A stretch of 64,000 nucleotides of DNA from NCBI RefSeq assembly GCF_021155765.1, contig NC_060110.1, positions 8,245,501-8,309,500 on the forward strand, written 5' to 3'. A program made the position numbers and the translations under genes. This DNA comes from Diprion similis. Taxonomy: Eukaryota > Arthropoda > Insecta > Hymenoptera > Diprionidae. The notes beneath the pieces were generated by a model. The model did not search any database. It was given only the letters and a program-made list of their open reading frames with translations, and was not told the DNA's origin. Shown here piece by piece: positions 39,112 to 49,636 of the stretch (its first letter is position 1; each line of letters starts with the position of its first letter).

Positions 39112-42100
39112 ATGGATGAAATGGAGTTGGAAAATCCTGGCGAAGAGGAGAAAAATGATAGTGATTTCCTTTTGGACTCTGATGAAGAAGAGGTTAACAA
39201 TCTTGATAATTCCAACTATAATATGATAGAGGACGAAGCAAATTTCGAAAAAGAAATAGGAATGGATGACGATGATATTGACGACGACAGCGATTCTGAT
39301 GACGAACAGGCTAACGAAGCAGAAATCAAACTCTTGAATGCTAAGCTGGAAGAAAATCCCTATGATTATTCTAGCCATGTTGCTTTGATAACAAAATTGC
39401 AAGAGATGGGCCAGAAATATTCAGATCAACTGAAGAGTGCCAGAGAAGCTATGAGCTCCAAGTATCCTCTTAGCTCTGAACTATGGCTTTCCTGGTTGCG
39501 AGACGAAATCAGTTTGGTTAAAACCAGCTCTGAACGAGAGGCGGTCACCGAGTTGTGCGAGCGAGCAGTGAAAGACTATCTTTGTATGTTCCATTCACTT
39601 GTTTTATTACACATCTATTATCCTTCACATTTCCTTTTTCTCCTAAATTTTTTACATTATTAGTCGTAAGAGTGCATGGGAAAAAGGCTATTGTTTCGTA
39701 CATAACGCAGGCAGTGTTCACATTATCCTGCTACAATCAATAGAACTCACAAATTTTTTGATGTGTATTCAAATTATTTTGCTGTTTTATTCCTATTTCC
39801 ATGCATTTTTAATTATCTTGTAATTTTTCTATTCAAGGGATAAATAAGTGCTTCGATCAAGCTGTAATTGTTGAAAAAATATTTTTTACCGAGATTCTAA
39901 TGAAATTATAAGAATATATTAAAACTTGTGTATTTCAATTTATTACAGCTGTGGAAGTTTGGTTGGAATATCTTCAGTTCGCTATAGGAAGTTTGGGTAC
40001 TACTACCGATGCTGCTAAAGATGTTAGAAACTTGTTTGAACGGGGATTGACCTGCGTTGGCTTGCACGTTACCAAAGGCGCGATCATATGGGAAGCATTT
40101 AGAGAATTTGAAAATGTGTTAGTCTTAATGGTAAGACTATCATCGAACAGAATAATCAAAATCTATCAATAATTTTAATTTAAATCAAATTGTGTAGCAT
40201 GATCATTATTTCATAACAAGTCTGAACAATCATTTGTATTTTCAGATCGATGCATCCAACGAGTCGGAGCGCAAAGAACAGATAAATCGCGTTGGTGCTT
40301 TATTCAGACGTCAGTTAAGTTGTCCTCTACTTGATATGGAAAAAACATATGAAGAATACGAAGTGTGGCGTGCTGGCGATGGAGCACAAGCAACCCTAGA
40401 CGACAATGTTGTTTTAACTGGCTACGAACGAGCGTTCGCAAAACTGAACTTGCGTTTACCTTTTGAAGAAAAACTCATCTCAGCTCAAAGTGAGCCTGAA
40501 TTATTAGATGCCTATAAAGCATATCTACTTTATGAAAAACAACACGGAGATCCAGCACGTGTCAATATACTTTACGAACGAGCCATAGTTGAGCTTAGTT
40601 TGGAAGGTTCACTGTGGTTGGAATATATTACATACATGGAAAATAATCTAAAAATTCAATCCATTTTGGAACCACTGTATGAGAGAGCTACTAGAAATGT
40701 ACCATGGTATGTAGTCATTTGGCAAAAATGGTTAAGAGCCTATGAAAGATGGGATAAACCGTTAACCGAAGTGCAGACATTACTGGAGAAAGGTTTAATG
40801 GCTGGTTTCACATCTGCTGAAGAATATCGCAGTATGTGGCTGACTTATCTGGAGTATCTACGTCGCAGGATTGATCTATTCCCGGATGACAGGCAGAAAC
40901 TTTTGAAAATTATCAGAGAAACATTCAATCGCGCTTGTGAATATTTGGCAAAAGCGTTCGGTTTGGAGGGTGATCCAGGATGTGTGGTATTGCAGTACTG
41001 GGCCAGAACCGAAGCAATTCATGCAAATGACATGGAAAAGGCTAGAACTTTGTGGGCTGATATACTCTCTCAGGGACATTCCACAGCTGCTGCCAGCTGG
41101 TTGGAATATATTGGTTTGGAAAGGTACTTAACTATTTGATAAGTACTATATTGTATCTCGAAACTCTTTATGGGAAGATCTAGAAGATCTAGAACATCAT
41201 TTTCTTAGATGCGATTAAAAATAAAAAACCAGCTTAAGCCAAGTATACAACAGTTACTGTATGCAACTTTTTATCAACTGTAATCTAAAATAATCACACT
41301 GATTCCATTTTTACTTATGTTCCAGGTGCTACGGAGATACGAAGCATCTTCGTAAATTGTACCAAAAAGCACTGGGATCTGTCAAAGATTGGCCAGAAAG
41401 TATAATCAATGCTTGGTTAGATTTTGAGCGGGACGAAGGGACATTGGAACAGTTAGAATCCTGCGAGGCGAAAACAAAAGAAAAATTGGAAAAAGTTGTC
41501 GAAGAGCGAAAAAAAGTGCAAGCTGCTGCGTTGCCACATGAAGTTACACCTGCGCCAGCTAAACGGGCAGGTAAAAGAAAACCTGAAGATACAGGTCGAT
41601 GGAAAAACTTGCATGGATCTCCGAATAAGCAAGGAAAGTTTGAAGCAACTACAAAGCCAAAGTTGAGGGAAAGCGTTCTTAGTGTGGACAGTAAAATAAC
41701 ACCACCACCTGGCTACAAGTCATCCAAAGACGAATCTAGCACCAAGTCGAAACTTGCACCACCACCAGGATATAAGTCAAAGGAAGTTGAAAAGATGGAT
41801 GAAGATAACTCGCGCACTGTTGATGAGAGAATAACCGTTTTTGTCAGCAACTTGGATTACAATGCAACCGAAGATGAAGTAAGAAATGCCTTAGAACCTG
41901 CAGGACCGATCACTCTTTTCAAAATGGTACAAGATTTTAAGGGTCGCAGTAAAGGGTTCTGTTACGTGCAGCTTAGCAGTGCAGTGAGTATTTAATACAT
42001 TATTGGCACAAGGGATTGACAAAGACCACCTGATTTTTATAAGTGGTGAAAGTAAAATTATTGGTAACAAATTTGCAGTCATAATTTTCCGTTACAGGAT

Positions 42101-42939
42101 AGTGTTGAGCTGGCACTTAAATTAGATAGAACACCAATTAACGGCCGACCCATGTTTGTTTCTCGATGCGATCCTGATAAAACGACCAGAGGACCAGCAT
42201 TCAAGTATAGCTGTGGATTGGAAAAGAACAAACTTTTTGTAAAAGGTAACATGTTATTGTTAACTCATGTCTTCCCAATTTAGAATTCTTAAAGTCAGCA
42301 AATTGTGCTATGAAAAATAATGTCAAGTTGGATACATTTCTTAGAAATCCATTACGTTTCTACTCAAAATGAAAATTGTAGAAAAAGTGGAACAAAAAAA
42401 TGTTAAGTCGTATTATAAAATATGTTCAGAATGTACTTTTCAACCATTTACTTATGGAACAGGAATTAACTTGACTTCTTTTACCCAAAGGTTTGCCTTT
42501 GACGATGACAAAGGAGCAAATTGAAGAACTCTTCGGTGCTCATGGTGTCCTAAAGGAAGTTCGCCTTGTAACGTATCGCAATGGGCACTCTAAAGGTATT
42601 GCTTACGTTGATTTTAAAAGCGAAGCTGACGCGAGCAAAGCACTGATAGCTACTGATGGAATGACCATAGAAGACAAAGTAATCAGTGTTGCTGTCAGTC
42701 AACCTCCTGAACGCAAAAAGGGGTCGATCAATGACGACGTCAGTCTTATTAAATCTCTTGGCGGGACAACCACAAGCCGAACTGGTTCCAATGCGCCGAA
42801 AACTATGCTTTCTATGATACCACGTAGTGTGAAACCTCTTTCCAAAAATGGCGATGCAGGAATATCAGGTAACGTTATTAGCAAGGAACCACTGAGTAAT
42901 GCAGATTTTAGAAATCTGCTACTTAAAAATAAAAAATAA
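39112..42939 (+). CDS. SART3: SART3 / U4-U6 snRNP recycling factor (HAT repeats plus two RRMs)
   Basis: Nuclear RNA-binding protein that reassembles U4/U6 snRNPs after splicing; the fly counterpart is Rnp4F and the yeast one Prp24-like. Exons: 39112-39583, 39949-40130, 40246-41123, 41326-41983, 42098-42245 and 42491-42939, all in phase, giving 928 residues (human SART3 is 963). The N-terminus is acidic (MDEMELENPGEEEKND, MDDDDIDDDSDSDDE). HAT repeats fill about residues 75-560, with signatures such as LWLSWLRDEI, VWLEYLQFAI, LWLEYITYME and VIWQKWLRAYERW. A basic stretch (AKRAGKRKPEDTGRW) may be a nuclear localisation signal. RRM1 has ITVFVSNLDYNATEDE and KGFCYVQL; RRM2 has KLFVKGLPLTMTKE and KGIAYVDF. 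The C-terminus KEPLSNADFRNLLLKNKK matches the LSm-interaction motif. The start is the first ATG of the acidic exon. Confidence 0.96.
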
Positions 42940-43912
42940 TTTGACGCAATGCGCTGCTGCAGTTATTTGAACCTTTATTGAAGAATAAGATAAAAATCAT
43001 GGTTGACATGACTTGTTCACACAAGGTAATTCCGATCGTAGTTTACGCACAAATGTAACAAATTTCTTTTGAGGTACACCAAACTCACATGTGTCATGGG
43101 CTACTTAGTTAATCTCGGAAGCTATTGACACGCATTTAAAAAAGGGTATAATTTTTAATTTACAGCACATAGGATTTCTTGAGCATTTCATTTTCGCCTG
43201 GCAGTAAAGTAAAACGTTAGGGCTGGTACCTATTTAAGGTGAGCTAGAATACATTGACAAACGTCTCATCTTCGCCAATTATTTCTACACATATAAAACT
43301 GGACACCTCTCTGTCGGTCTATTCGTATGTTCGCTTATAACTTCAGAACTACCGAACCGATTTTGATTCTTTTTTTCTATGAATAGCCACAACGTCTGCC
43401 AGGTTTTAAGCTATATTTCGTTATAAGTTATGACCAGATCAATCATTTTGTAGATATAACGAAATTTTTAAGCCAAATCGAAATGGGATCACACACTTAT
43501 GTCAACTCTGACTAAACTACAGGCAGAGGAAACTTATGTTCAACACTTTCCGCGATCTCGATGAGCTCTATAAAAAAGTCCACGAAAGCATATGACCACG
43601 TTTCATAGTTTTGCCACAAAGAGAATTTAAAAATATTTTCGCGAGCTAGGCTGCAACGGGCTGTTAGTCTATGTCTATAAATATTTAGTATACTTTCAGT
43701 ATTCTGTTTGTCAGTTTTTTAAAACTTTGTAGTGCTATCCGACAAACTAAAAATTATGCACCAAACGATAAAACATCCATTGCCTAAAATTCTCGTCGAT
43801 TTTATAATGTTTTCAAGTAAAGGTAGCTCGTTATAAAATGGTGCATGTACTCCGGTAGCAGATATCTCAGTTGGTATTGCAGACTTTAATTTGTGTAGAT
43901 AGTGAACGTCGA
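42940..43912. other. SART3 3' flank and end of the AA15 array
   Basis: About 1 kb between convergent stop codons. A segment at about 43290-43480 looks like an insect dispersed repeat (see separate entry). Nothing else is recognised. Confidence 0.4.
43290..43480. repeat. Possible dispersed insect repeat fragment
   Basis: The phrase around 43310-43385 (a CTGTCGGTCTATTCG run, then AACTTCAGAACTACCGAACC and GATTTTGATTC) has the style of a widespread insect repeat with a poly-pyrimidine run followed by this kind of block. It is short, without visible ends or coding capacity. The assignment rests on remembered style only. Confidence 0.25.
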
Positions 43913-44917
43913 TTAATTGTCACTAATTGAAACATCTGCACAATCCCTGAATTCTTCCTGCGGACCACAGCCGGCAGCCTCTGTAACGAAAGAATTCTTT
44001 TAGTTTTTATCACTCTCAGAACACTTTTTCTACAGAAAATTGTAACAGTGTGCCTAAGTTGTCATGCTATACACTAATTCCACCTTGTCATAGAAAACAA
44101 GTTGCATAAGCATCTGCGTTCGAAATTCGAATGATATGCCATTTTCAATTTACCAATTCCATCGCCACAATCGCCCCAACTATTTCCGGTTACGTATTTC
44201 CATTGGAGTACACATTGCTCACAGGTCATATTAGCAGGTAGCTTGTAGTTGAGATCGACAAGGCCTGGTCCATATTGCGGGAAATACCAGGACTTCCCAT
44301 CTGCTCCAATTAGAATATTTTGATCCAAACATTCGGCCGTCACTTCGACACCCCGTTGTTTCATCGGGCATAAGCGAAACTCGAAGTATCCTTCATGAAA
44401 CGCTGTTATTTCTACTTTTATCGGAATCATAGTACCAGCACGATATTTCCTCGCTATTACGCCATTGCCGTATTTACCTCCCGTTTCATGTGGCCGAGGC
44501 TGAAAGTATCACACAAGAATTGAACCCTTGGGTGAACACTAACTTGATTTTATGACTTTGTGTGTCGTTGGTAATATATATGCTATATGCATGTGTTGTA
44601 AGGTGCTTCCCAATTTACCTTACTGCTATTCACACCATTATTTTTATGCAGATGAAAACCCTACCTCTCGCAAATTCCACGCATCTCCACATATTCCACA
44701 TTCTCCATTGTTCACGTCCCATTGTAAGCTGTAACCGCCACAATTTCCCTCCTGATCGTCGTCATCACGTGGATTGTCAAACCCATATCTCCACATAGAC
44801 GCTCTGGACGGGGGTTCGACCAGTCTTCCATGTCCCAATACCTCAGAGAGTAAAACATTACCCAATATGAGAAGTTGGAACAGGTAGTAATACATCTTTT
44901 TATTTTTTGGAGAATAC
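43913..44917 (-). CDS. AA15 lytic polysaccharide monooxygenase, copy 1 (secreted)
   Basis: Copper enzyme that oxidatively cleaves chitin or cellulose chains outside the cell. Coding exons: 44895-44665, 44499-44154 and 43980-43913 (214 residues). The ATG exon begins at an acceptor at 44917, so the 5' UTR is split by an intron. The signal peptide MYYYLFQLLILGNVLLSEVL ends at Gly21, leaving mature His1 (HGRLVEPPSRASMWRYG). The second brace histidine is mature His91 (TAFHEGYFEFRLCP), the same number as in the firebrat AA15 enzyme. The end reads AAGCGPQEEFRDCADVSISD, with Phe where the axial copper position is expected. The PRPHETGGKYG and NYKLP...CEQC motifs are present. There is no linker or anchor. 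The residue before the His91 motif is Phe, not the Asn of copies 3 and 4. Exon 1 resembles copy 3, exon 2 resembles copy 2. Function is by family; the substrate is unknown. Confidence 0.93.
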
Positions 44918-45658
44918 CTAAAATAATGAAAGATCAAATTACGTAAGCCGTTACATTTCTTGGTAAGTAAAGCGAGCTATGGAAGTGACCGCCATGCCAA
45001 CTACAAGAAGTTTTCGTCAAAGCGTTTATTCAATCGTTCATCATAGCTTGAAATAGTACGTACAGGTGTCCGATAATGCGATAAGCCAAACCAACACAGT
45101 ACGTAAGTATTTTCTCTAAACGTTACCACACTTTGTTAACCACATTCTACTAGAGATCTTCTAAATGATCATGTTTTCGTAAGGTAGGTACATGAAGTAT
45201 CCGCCGCGTTTCATTCGAAATCTTGGATGGATAACATGAAATATCACACGCGATTAACAGTATAACAAAGAACTATCCCGCACACCATAAGTGATAGTAA
45301 ATGAATGTAGGCAGTAACACTCCCTTGCCAAACTCGCTCAAGGTGTTTTCAGGAAGATCATACAGTATCACTTACTCTACGTCACATTAGATCAGCTACG
45401 TACTCTTCGCGTATTCTCTCGATGTATTAGAATAAGATGCACCACGCTTAGAAGATGTCTTAATTATAAAATCTTTTGGCAATCTTAATCGCCGGATTTG
45501 TGCGTAAAATGTCAGCGAATCGGAGCAAACTCGATGAAACAACCAGTCTCACTCTTGGAAACACTCAAATGCCACCGAGGCTGATCTGTCTCGTTTTATA
45601 TGTACATGGGTAGGGGATCAGGACGAGATGTTTTGCACAGTCGGAATTCATCAGAATA
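44918..45658 (-). other. 5' UTR intron and promoter side of AA15 copy 1
   Basis: The stretch lies between the coding exon acceptor at 44917 and the upstream block at about 45595-45656. It should contain a non-coding first exon and an intron. The segment 45510-45560 is closely similar to 53520-53570 ahead of copy 3, consistent with shared first-exon or core-promoter sequence. Confidence 0.5.
45595..45656 (-). promoter_or_regulatory. Conserved upstream block of AA15 copy 1
   Basis: Homologous to the blocks ahead of copies 2, 3 and 4. On the gene strand it reads, in order, a divergent half-site region (TGATCCCCTACCC), then CATATAAAACGAG, a TATA-box-like sequence. The TAGGTCA present in the other three copies is disrupted here. 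The block ends where the foldback element at 45659 begins. Confidence 0.55.
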
Positions 45659-46792
45659 CAAGGTGTCTTATTTTAAAAAAATCCAGTCAAATATCTCGAA
45701 AACCAAAAGTGTGAATGAAAAATGTTTCAGACAAAAGTTGTATGGTTCGAAGGGGGAAAGGAAATGTGAGTGTCAGATTTTCCTTAAGTGGATCCACCAA
45801 CGTTAGATTAAGGTCAACTTAGTTTTTGTTTTTTTCAATGGAACAGTATATTTTTTCCATCAGCATCTGAAAGAGAATTAAATTCTGCATCAAAAAGTAC
45901 TTGCATACTTACCACTTAAATTCGACTGGTGGATGACATACAAGCCGGTCGAGTTGCTACGGAAAGTTCTCGTCGTACTTGGGTCCTGAGTTTTGCATGC
46001 TAAGCAGGATTCGCAGAGGCGTGCATCTAACAAAGGCCGTGACGTGAACGGTCTCGCTGTGGGCCCCTTTATTTTTTTCTAAATACATATTTACATTTTT
46101 TTGAAGTTTTATCTTTAACTTTCTAGATTAATTAATTTTTTTAATTTACTATTTTAATTTTTCAGTTTAAATTGTTATTAATTCAAATATTTTTAACAGG
46201 ATGATTGTATATTTTATTAGAAACTTTTTGTAAATAAAACGTTATTCGTAAACCGTATTTACGATAGCAAATTACGTACAGTTATAAATCACCGTTGATC
46301 TCTTGTTTGAAATTTTCTAACTTCGAGGCGCGACAAGCATTGATAGTTCGGTGATTTGCTATCGTAAATACGGTAAATACGAATAACATTGAACTGAGAA
46401 ACTAAAAAATTATAAAATTGAAGATGAAACTTGAAAAAAATATAAATAATTATGAAGAAAGGTTTAAATGAGGACACAGCAGAAGCGTCCATGCCAACTT
46501 GACGGGCTCGTATGTCATCACCAGTCGAGTTTAGGTGGTCAGTATGCGAGTACTTTTCCATGTAGAATTTAATTCTCTTTCAGATGCCAATGAAAAAAAT
46601 ATGCTGTTCCATTAAAAAAAATAAAAAGACCAAGTTGACCTTAATCTGTCCTTAGCGGGTCCACTTACGAAAAATCTGACACTCTTGTTTTGTTTCCGTT
46701 TTTGAACCTTACAACTTTCGTCTGAAACATTTTTCACTCACACTTTCGGTTTCCGAGGTATTGGACTGGATTGATTGAAATGACACACCATG
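45659..46792. mobile_element. 1.13-kb foldback element with long inverted arms
   Basis: The two ends are inverted copies: the left arm starts CAAGGTGTCTTATTTT and the right arm, reversed, starts CATGGTGTGTCATTTC. Pairing is strong for about 320 bp per arm (45659-45980 against 46480-46792) and weaker inward. TA flanks both ends (45657-45658 and 46793-46794), as for Tc1/mariner-type insertion. There is no transposase frame, so it is non-autonomous. A nested strong palindrome sits at 46238-46272 and 46349-46388. Confidence 0.75.
46234..46390. repeat. Nested inverted repeat in the centre of the foldback element
   Basis: GTTATTCGTAAACCGTATTT followed by ACGATAGCAAAT at 46240-46272 pairs with its inverted copy at 46349-46388. 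The loop of about 75 bp is itself bounded by AAATCACCG and CGGTGATTT. It lies near the middle of the 45659-46792 element and may be its fold centre or a separate insertion. Confidence 0.65.
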
Positions 46793-47829
46793 TATAACTT
46801 TGTGGCTTTACTGCAAATAATCCCTGTTTCTTTACCAGAAGCGTACGTGTTATTGTAGAATTTCTCTCAGCGCAATCTGAAACCGCCAAAACATCCTGGA
46901 TGCTCGTGGTATGATAAGTTATTCTCACCACTCCTTGTTTGTTTGACTCATAATTTGAATTACTTCGCGTGATCTCACTGAATCGAACAAACATATCAAT
47001 AAAGAAGCGATTTTTATGCTCAACTATAACGTGAACTTACGGTGGTCCAGGTCGCGACTACAGACAAAAAGCAACTACTCACTGAACTTTTAACGAAACC
47101 TGTTGGAACGTTGTACCCACAAGTTTTTGGGCTGCTGGTTGCGATCGCAGAGTCAATGATGCGCATAATCGTATGGTAGATCACATATGGCAAATCTTGA
47201 AAGTAAAATGTCTTCTGATCAGCGGGAAATGTACTTGTATAATATACCTGTAGGTTTTTGGCTGAAATTTCAATATTCAAAATTACAATATATGCACATG
47301 TAATATAGACATGAAAAACTAAAATATGGAAAAAAATATAGAAAATATAAACTACATTTTCTGGCTTCACACATCATACTTTACGTAGGAAACCAATTAA
47401 GGAATCAAAATAGTTTGAATAAATTCAAATTCTTAATAACAATAAGCGGGCGTATATTCATAGCGTAGGGATAAAAATCTATAACGGCATCTATAAAATC
47501 GAAATGTCGAAAAAATCGAAAAGTCAAGAATAAATAGTTTTTATTTCATAAATAAGTGCGTACAGAATATAATTCAGATCAATAATGAGAAAGTGAAAAA
47601 ATGAAATACATATTGTGACTAATGCGGTATTATTATTTCAGAACTATTTAGAGTGGCATTTAACGAAATTTCACCAAAAAACGGTACTACATATCAAGTC
47701 GATTTTCCTCGTAGTACATACATATCAATTGTTATTACTTCTTTCTTGTTTATTGACGAATTGAGTATGATTTGTAATGTGTGTTGTCAATAGTAATACC
47801 ATACATCAATTATCGTATGAATACAACTA

Positions 47830-48077
47830 AGGTAAGTGTACCAGTTATTGAAAGGTTTAGACCCAATTATTGACCCTTTCATTTTCAAAAATTATAAATT
47901 TACGGCACAAATCGTAAATATATCGATGACTAAAACCAATTGCTAGAGAGATAGCGACAATTAGACATTAGAGACAATACAAATTTATTCTTTGGTAATT
48001 TTACAAATAAAGATCACACTGATACAACCAAAATAGGTCAATGATTAGTACAGGGTCAATAACTGGTACACTTACCT
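47830..48077. mobile_element. 248-bp MITE with perfect terminal inverted repeats and TA target duplication
   Basis: The ends are perfect 21-bp inverted repeats beginning AGGTAAGTGTACCAGTTA, flanked by TA on both sides (47828-47829 and 48078-48079). There is no coding capacity. It lies downstream of AA15 copy 2, between that gene's stop codon and the foldback element. Size, TA duplication and perfect ends suggest a fairly young non-autonomous Tc1/mariner-type element. Confidence 0.85.
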
Positions 48078-48296
48078 TAGTGGCGGGTCCTCCAACCAGT
48101 TTTAATGATTTCTTGCGTAAAATAATTTTAAACGACTTTAAGACAAGCAGCAAACGTATCTCAGGGCTTAACAAACTAAAAACTCAATAAGTGCATGTTC
48201 TTTCAGATAATGATAGCTGACAATAAGTATAAGATGTTCTTTGATGTTTTAGTTGGTCCTACGGATGTAAATTGAGTAAAAAGTGACGATTCATTA

Positions 48297-49265
48297 TTAG
48301 TTAGTAATTGAAATATCTGCACAAGCTCTGAATTCTTCCTGCGGACCACAGCCGAGAGCCCCTGTAACGAAAGTATTCTTTTAGTTGTTATCAAACTGAG
48401 AACATTTATCACATAAAAATTTATCGTAGCATGTAAAGCTTGTCATATTATGCATTAGTCTCACTGCATTATTGGAAAACGAATTGCACAAGTCTCCGCG
48501 TTTGAAATTCAAATTTTTAGACACTTCAATTTACCTGTTCCATCGCCACAATCTCCCCAGTTATTTCCGGCTACGTATCTCCATTGGAATACGCATTGCT
48601 CACAGGTCATGCGAGCAGGTAGTTTGTAATTTACCTCAACAAGACCTGGTCCAGATTGCGGGAAATACCTGGTCTTCCCATCTGCCCCAACCAGAATATT
48701 TTGATTCAAACATTCGGCCGTCACTTCGACACCCCGTTGTTTCATGGGACACACGCGAAACTCAAAGTATCCTTTATGGAACGCTGTCATTTCTATTTTT
48801 ATCGGGATCATAGAACCAGCACGATATTTTCTCGCTATTATGCCATTACCGTATTTACCACCCGTTTCATGTGGTCGAGGCTGAAAGTATCACACAAGAA
48901 TTTAACCTTTTCGTGAACACTAAGTTCATTTTATATAGCTTTGTGAATGTGTTTCAAGTTGTACACTAAATCAAGTTACTATTATTTAGATAATTAATTA
49001 CATAAAGTTTGAAAACCTACCCGAGGCAAATTCCACGCATCTCCACATACTCCGCAGTTTCCATCGTTCTTTCCCCACTGAACGCCATAACCGCCACAAT
49101 AGCCTTCCTGGTCATCAGGGTCACTTGGGTTATTAAACCCATACCTCCACATAGACGCTCTTGACGGAGGTTCGATAAGTCTTCCATGCCCCAATACGTC
49201 GGAGAACAAAACACTACCCAGTATGACAAGTTGAAAAGCGAACATATTGCCTTGTTGAAGAACGC
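48297..49265 (-). CDS. AA15 lytic polysaccharide monooxygenase, copy 2 (secreted)
   Basis: Second member of the array. Coding exons: 49245-49021, 48880-48535 and 48361-48297 (211 residues). Intron positions and phases are the same as in copy 1. The ATG exon acceptor is at 49265. The signal peptide (MFAFQLVILGSVLFSDVLG) is two residues shorter than in the other copies; mature His1 starts HGRLIEPPSRASMWRYG. The second histidine is in TAFHKGYFEFRVC. The C-terminus GALGCGPQEEFRACADISIT ends just after the Cys-rich module, with no linker or anchor. It shares the TAFH form and the KQRGVEVTAECL segment with copy 1. Intron sequence beside the exon 2 acceptor is also nearly identical to copy 1. Its upstream block is the closest of the four (TATA about 0.33 kb from the ATG). 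Confidence 0.93.
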
Positions 49266-49570
49266 CTAGAACAATATGCTAGCAGAAATTTATTAACATA
49301 TTTCCATATACGTACAGTTATCACCACTTATATGCACAAAACTCCATATATTTATGATGGAAGATAGAGAGCAGGATTTTAGAATAATTTAATATTCTAT
49401 CAATTCGACTTACAATTGAATTCGATTGCAGTTTTCAGCTCAATCTTTAGTATTATGGGATGGGTTCGATTTCAAGCTATAGTTTCAATAAGGTATGGAA
49501 TATGTAAAACACAAACGAAACGCATCGAACCTGATAAAACAACTATTCTAACTTTTCGGAATCTTTACCG

Positions 49571-49636
49571 TTTTATACTATATAGGGGTAGGTCATTAGA
49601 GCAAGGTGTCTTGCATGATCGTAATTCATCGAGGAC
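49571..49636 (-). promoter_or_regulatory. Conserved upstream block of AA15 copy 2
   Basis: On the + strand it contains TAGGTCATTAG at 49589-49599, a nuclear-receptor-type half-site. It is followed by a GCAAGGTGTCTTGCATGATC segment shared with the other copies. On the gene strand, TGACCTACCCC runs directly into TATATAGTATAAAACGG, a good TATA-box candidate. It lies 0.33 kb upstream of the ATG, across the 5' UTR intron. Confidence 0.65.

Noticed and set aside
45721-46760. Possible transposase gene inside the foldback element
   Set aside because: No open frame of useful length or DDE-type motif is present; most of the length is inverted arm sequence.
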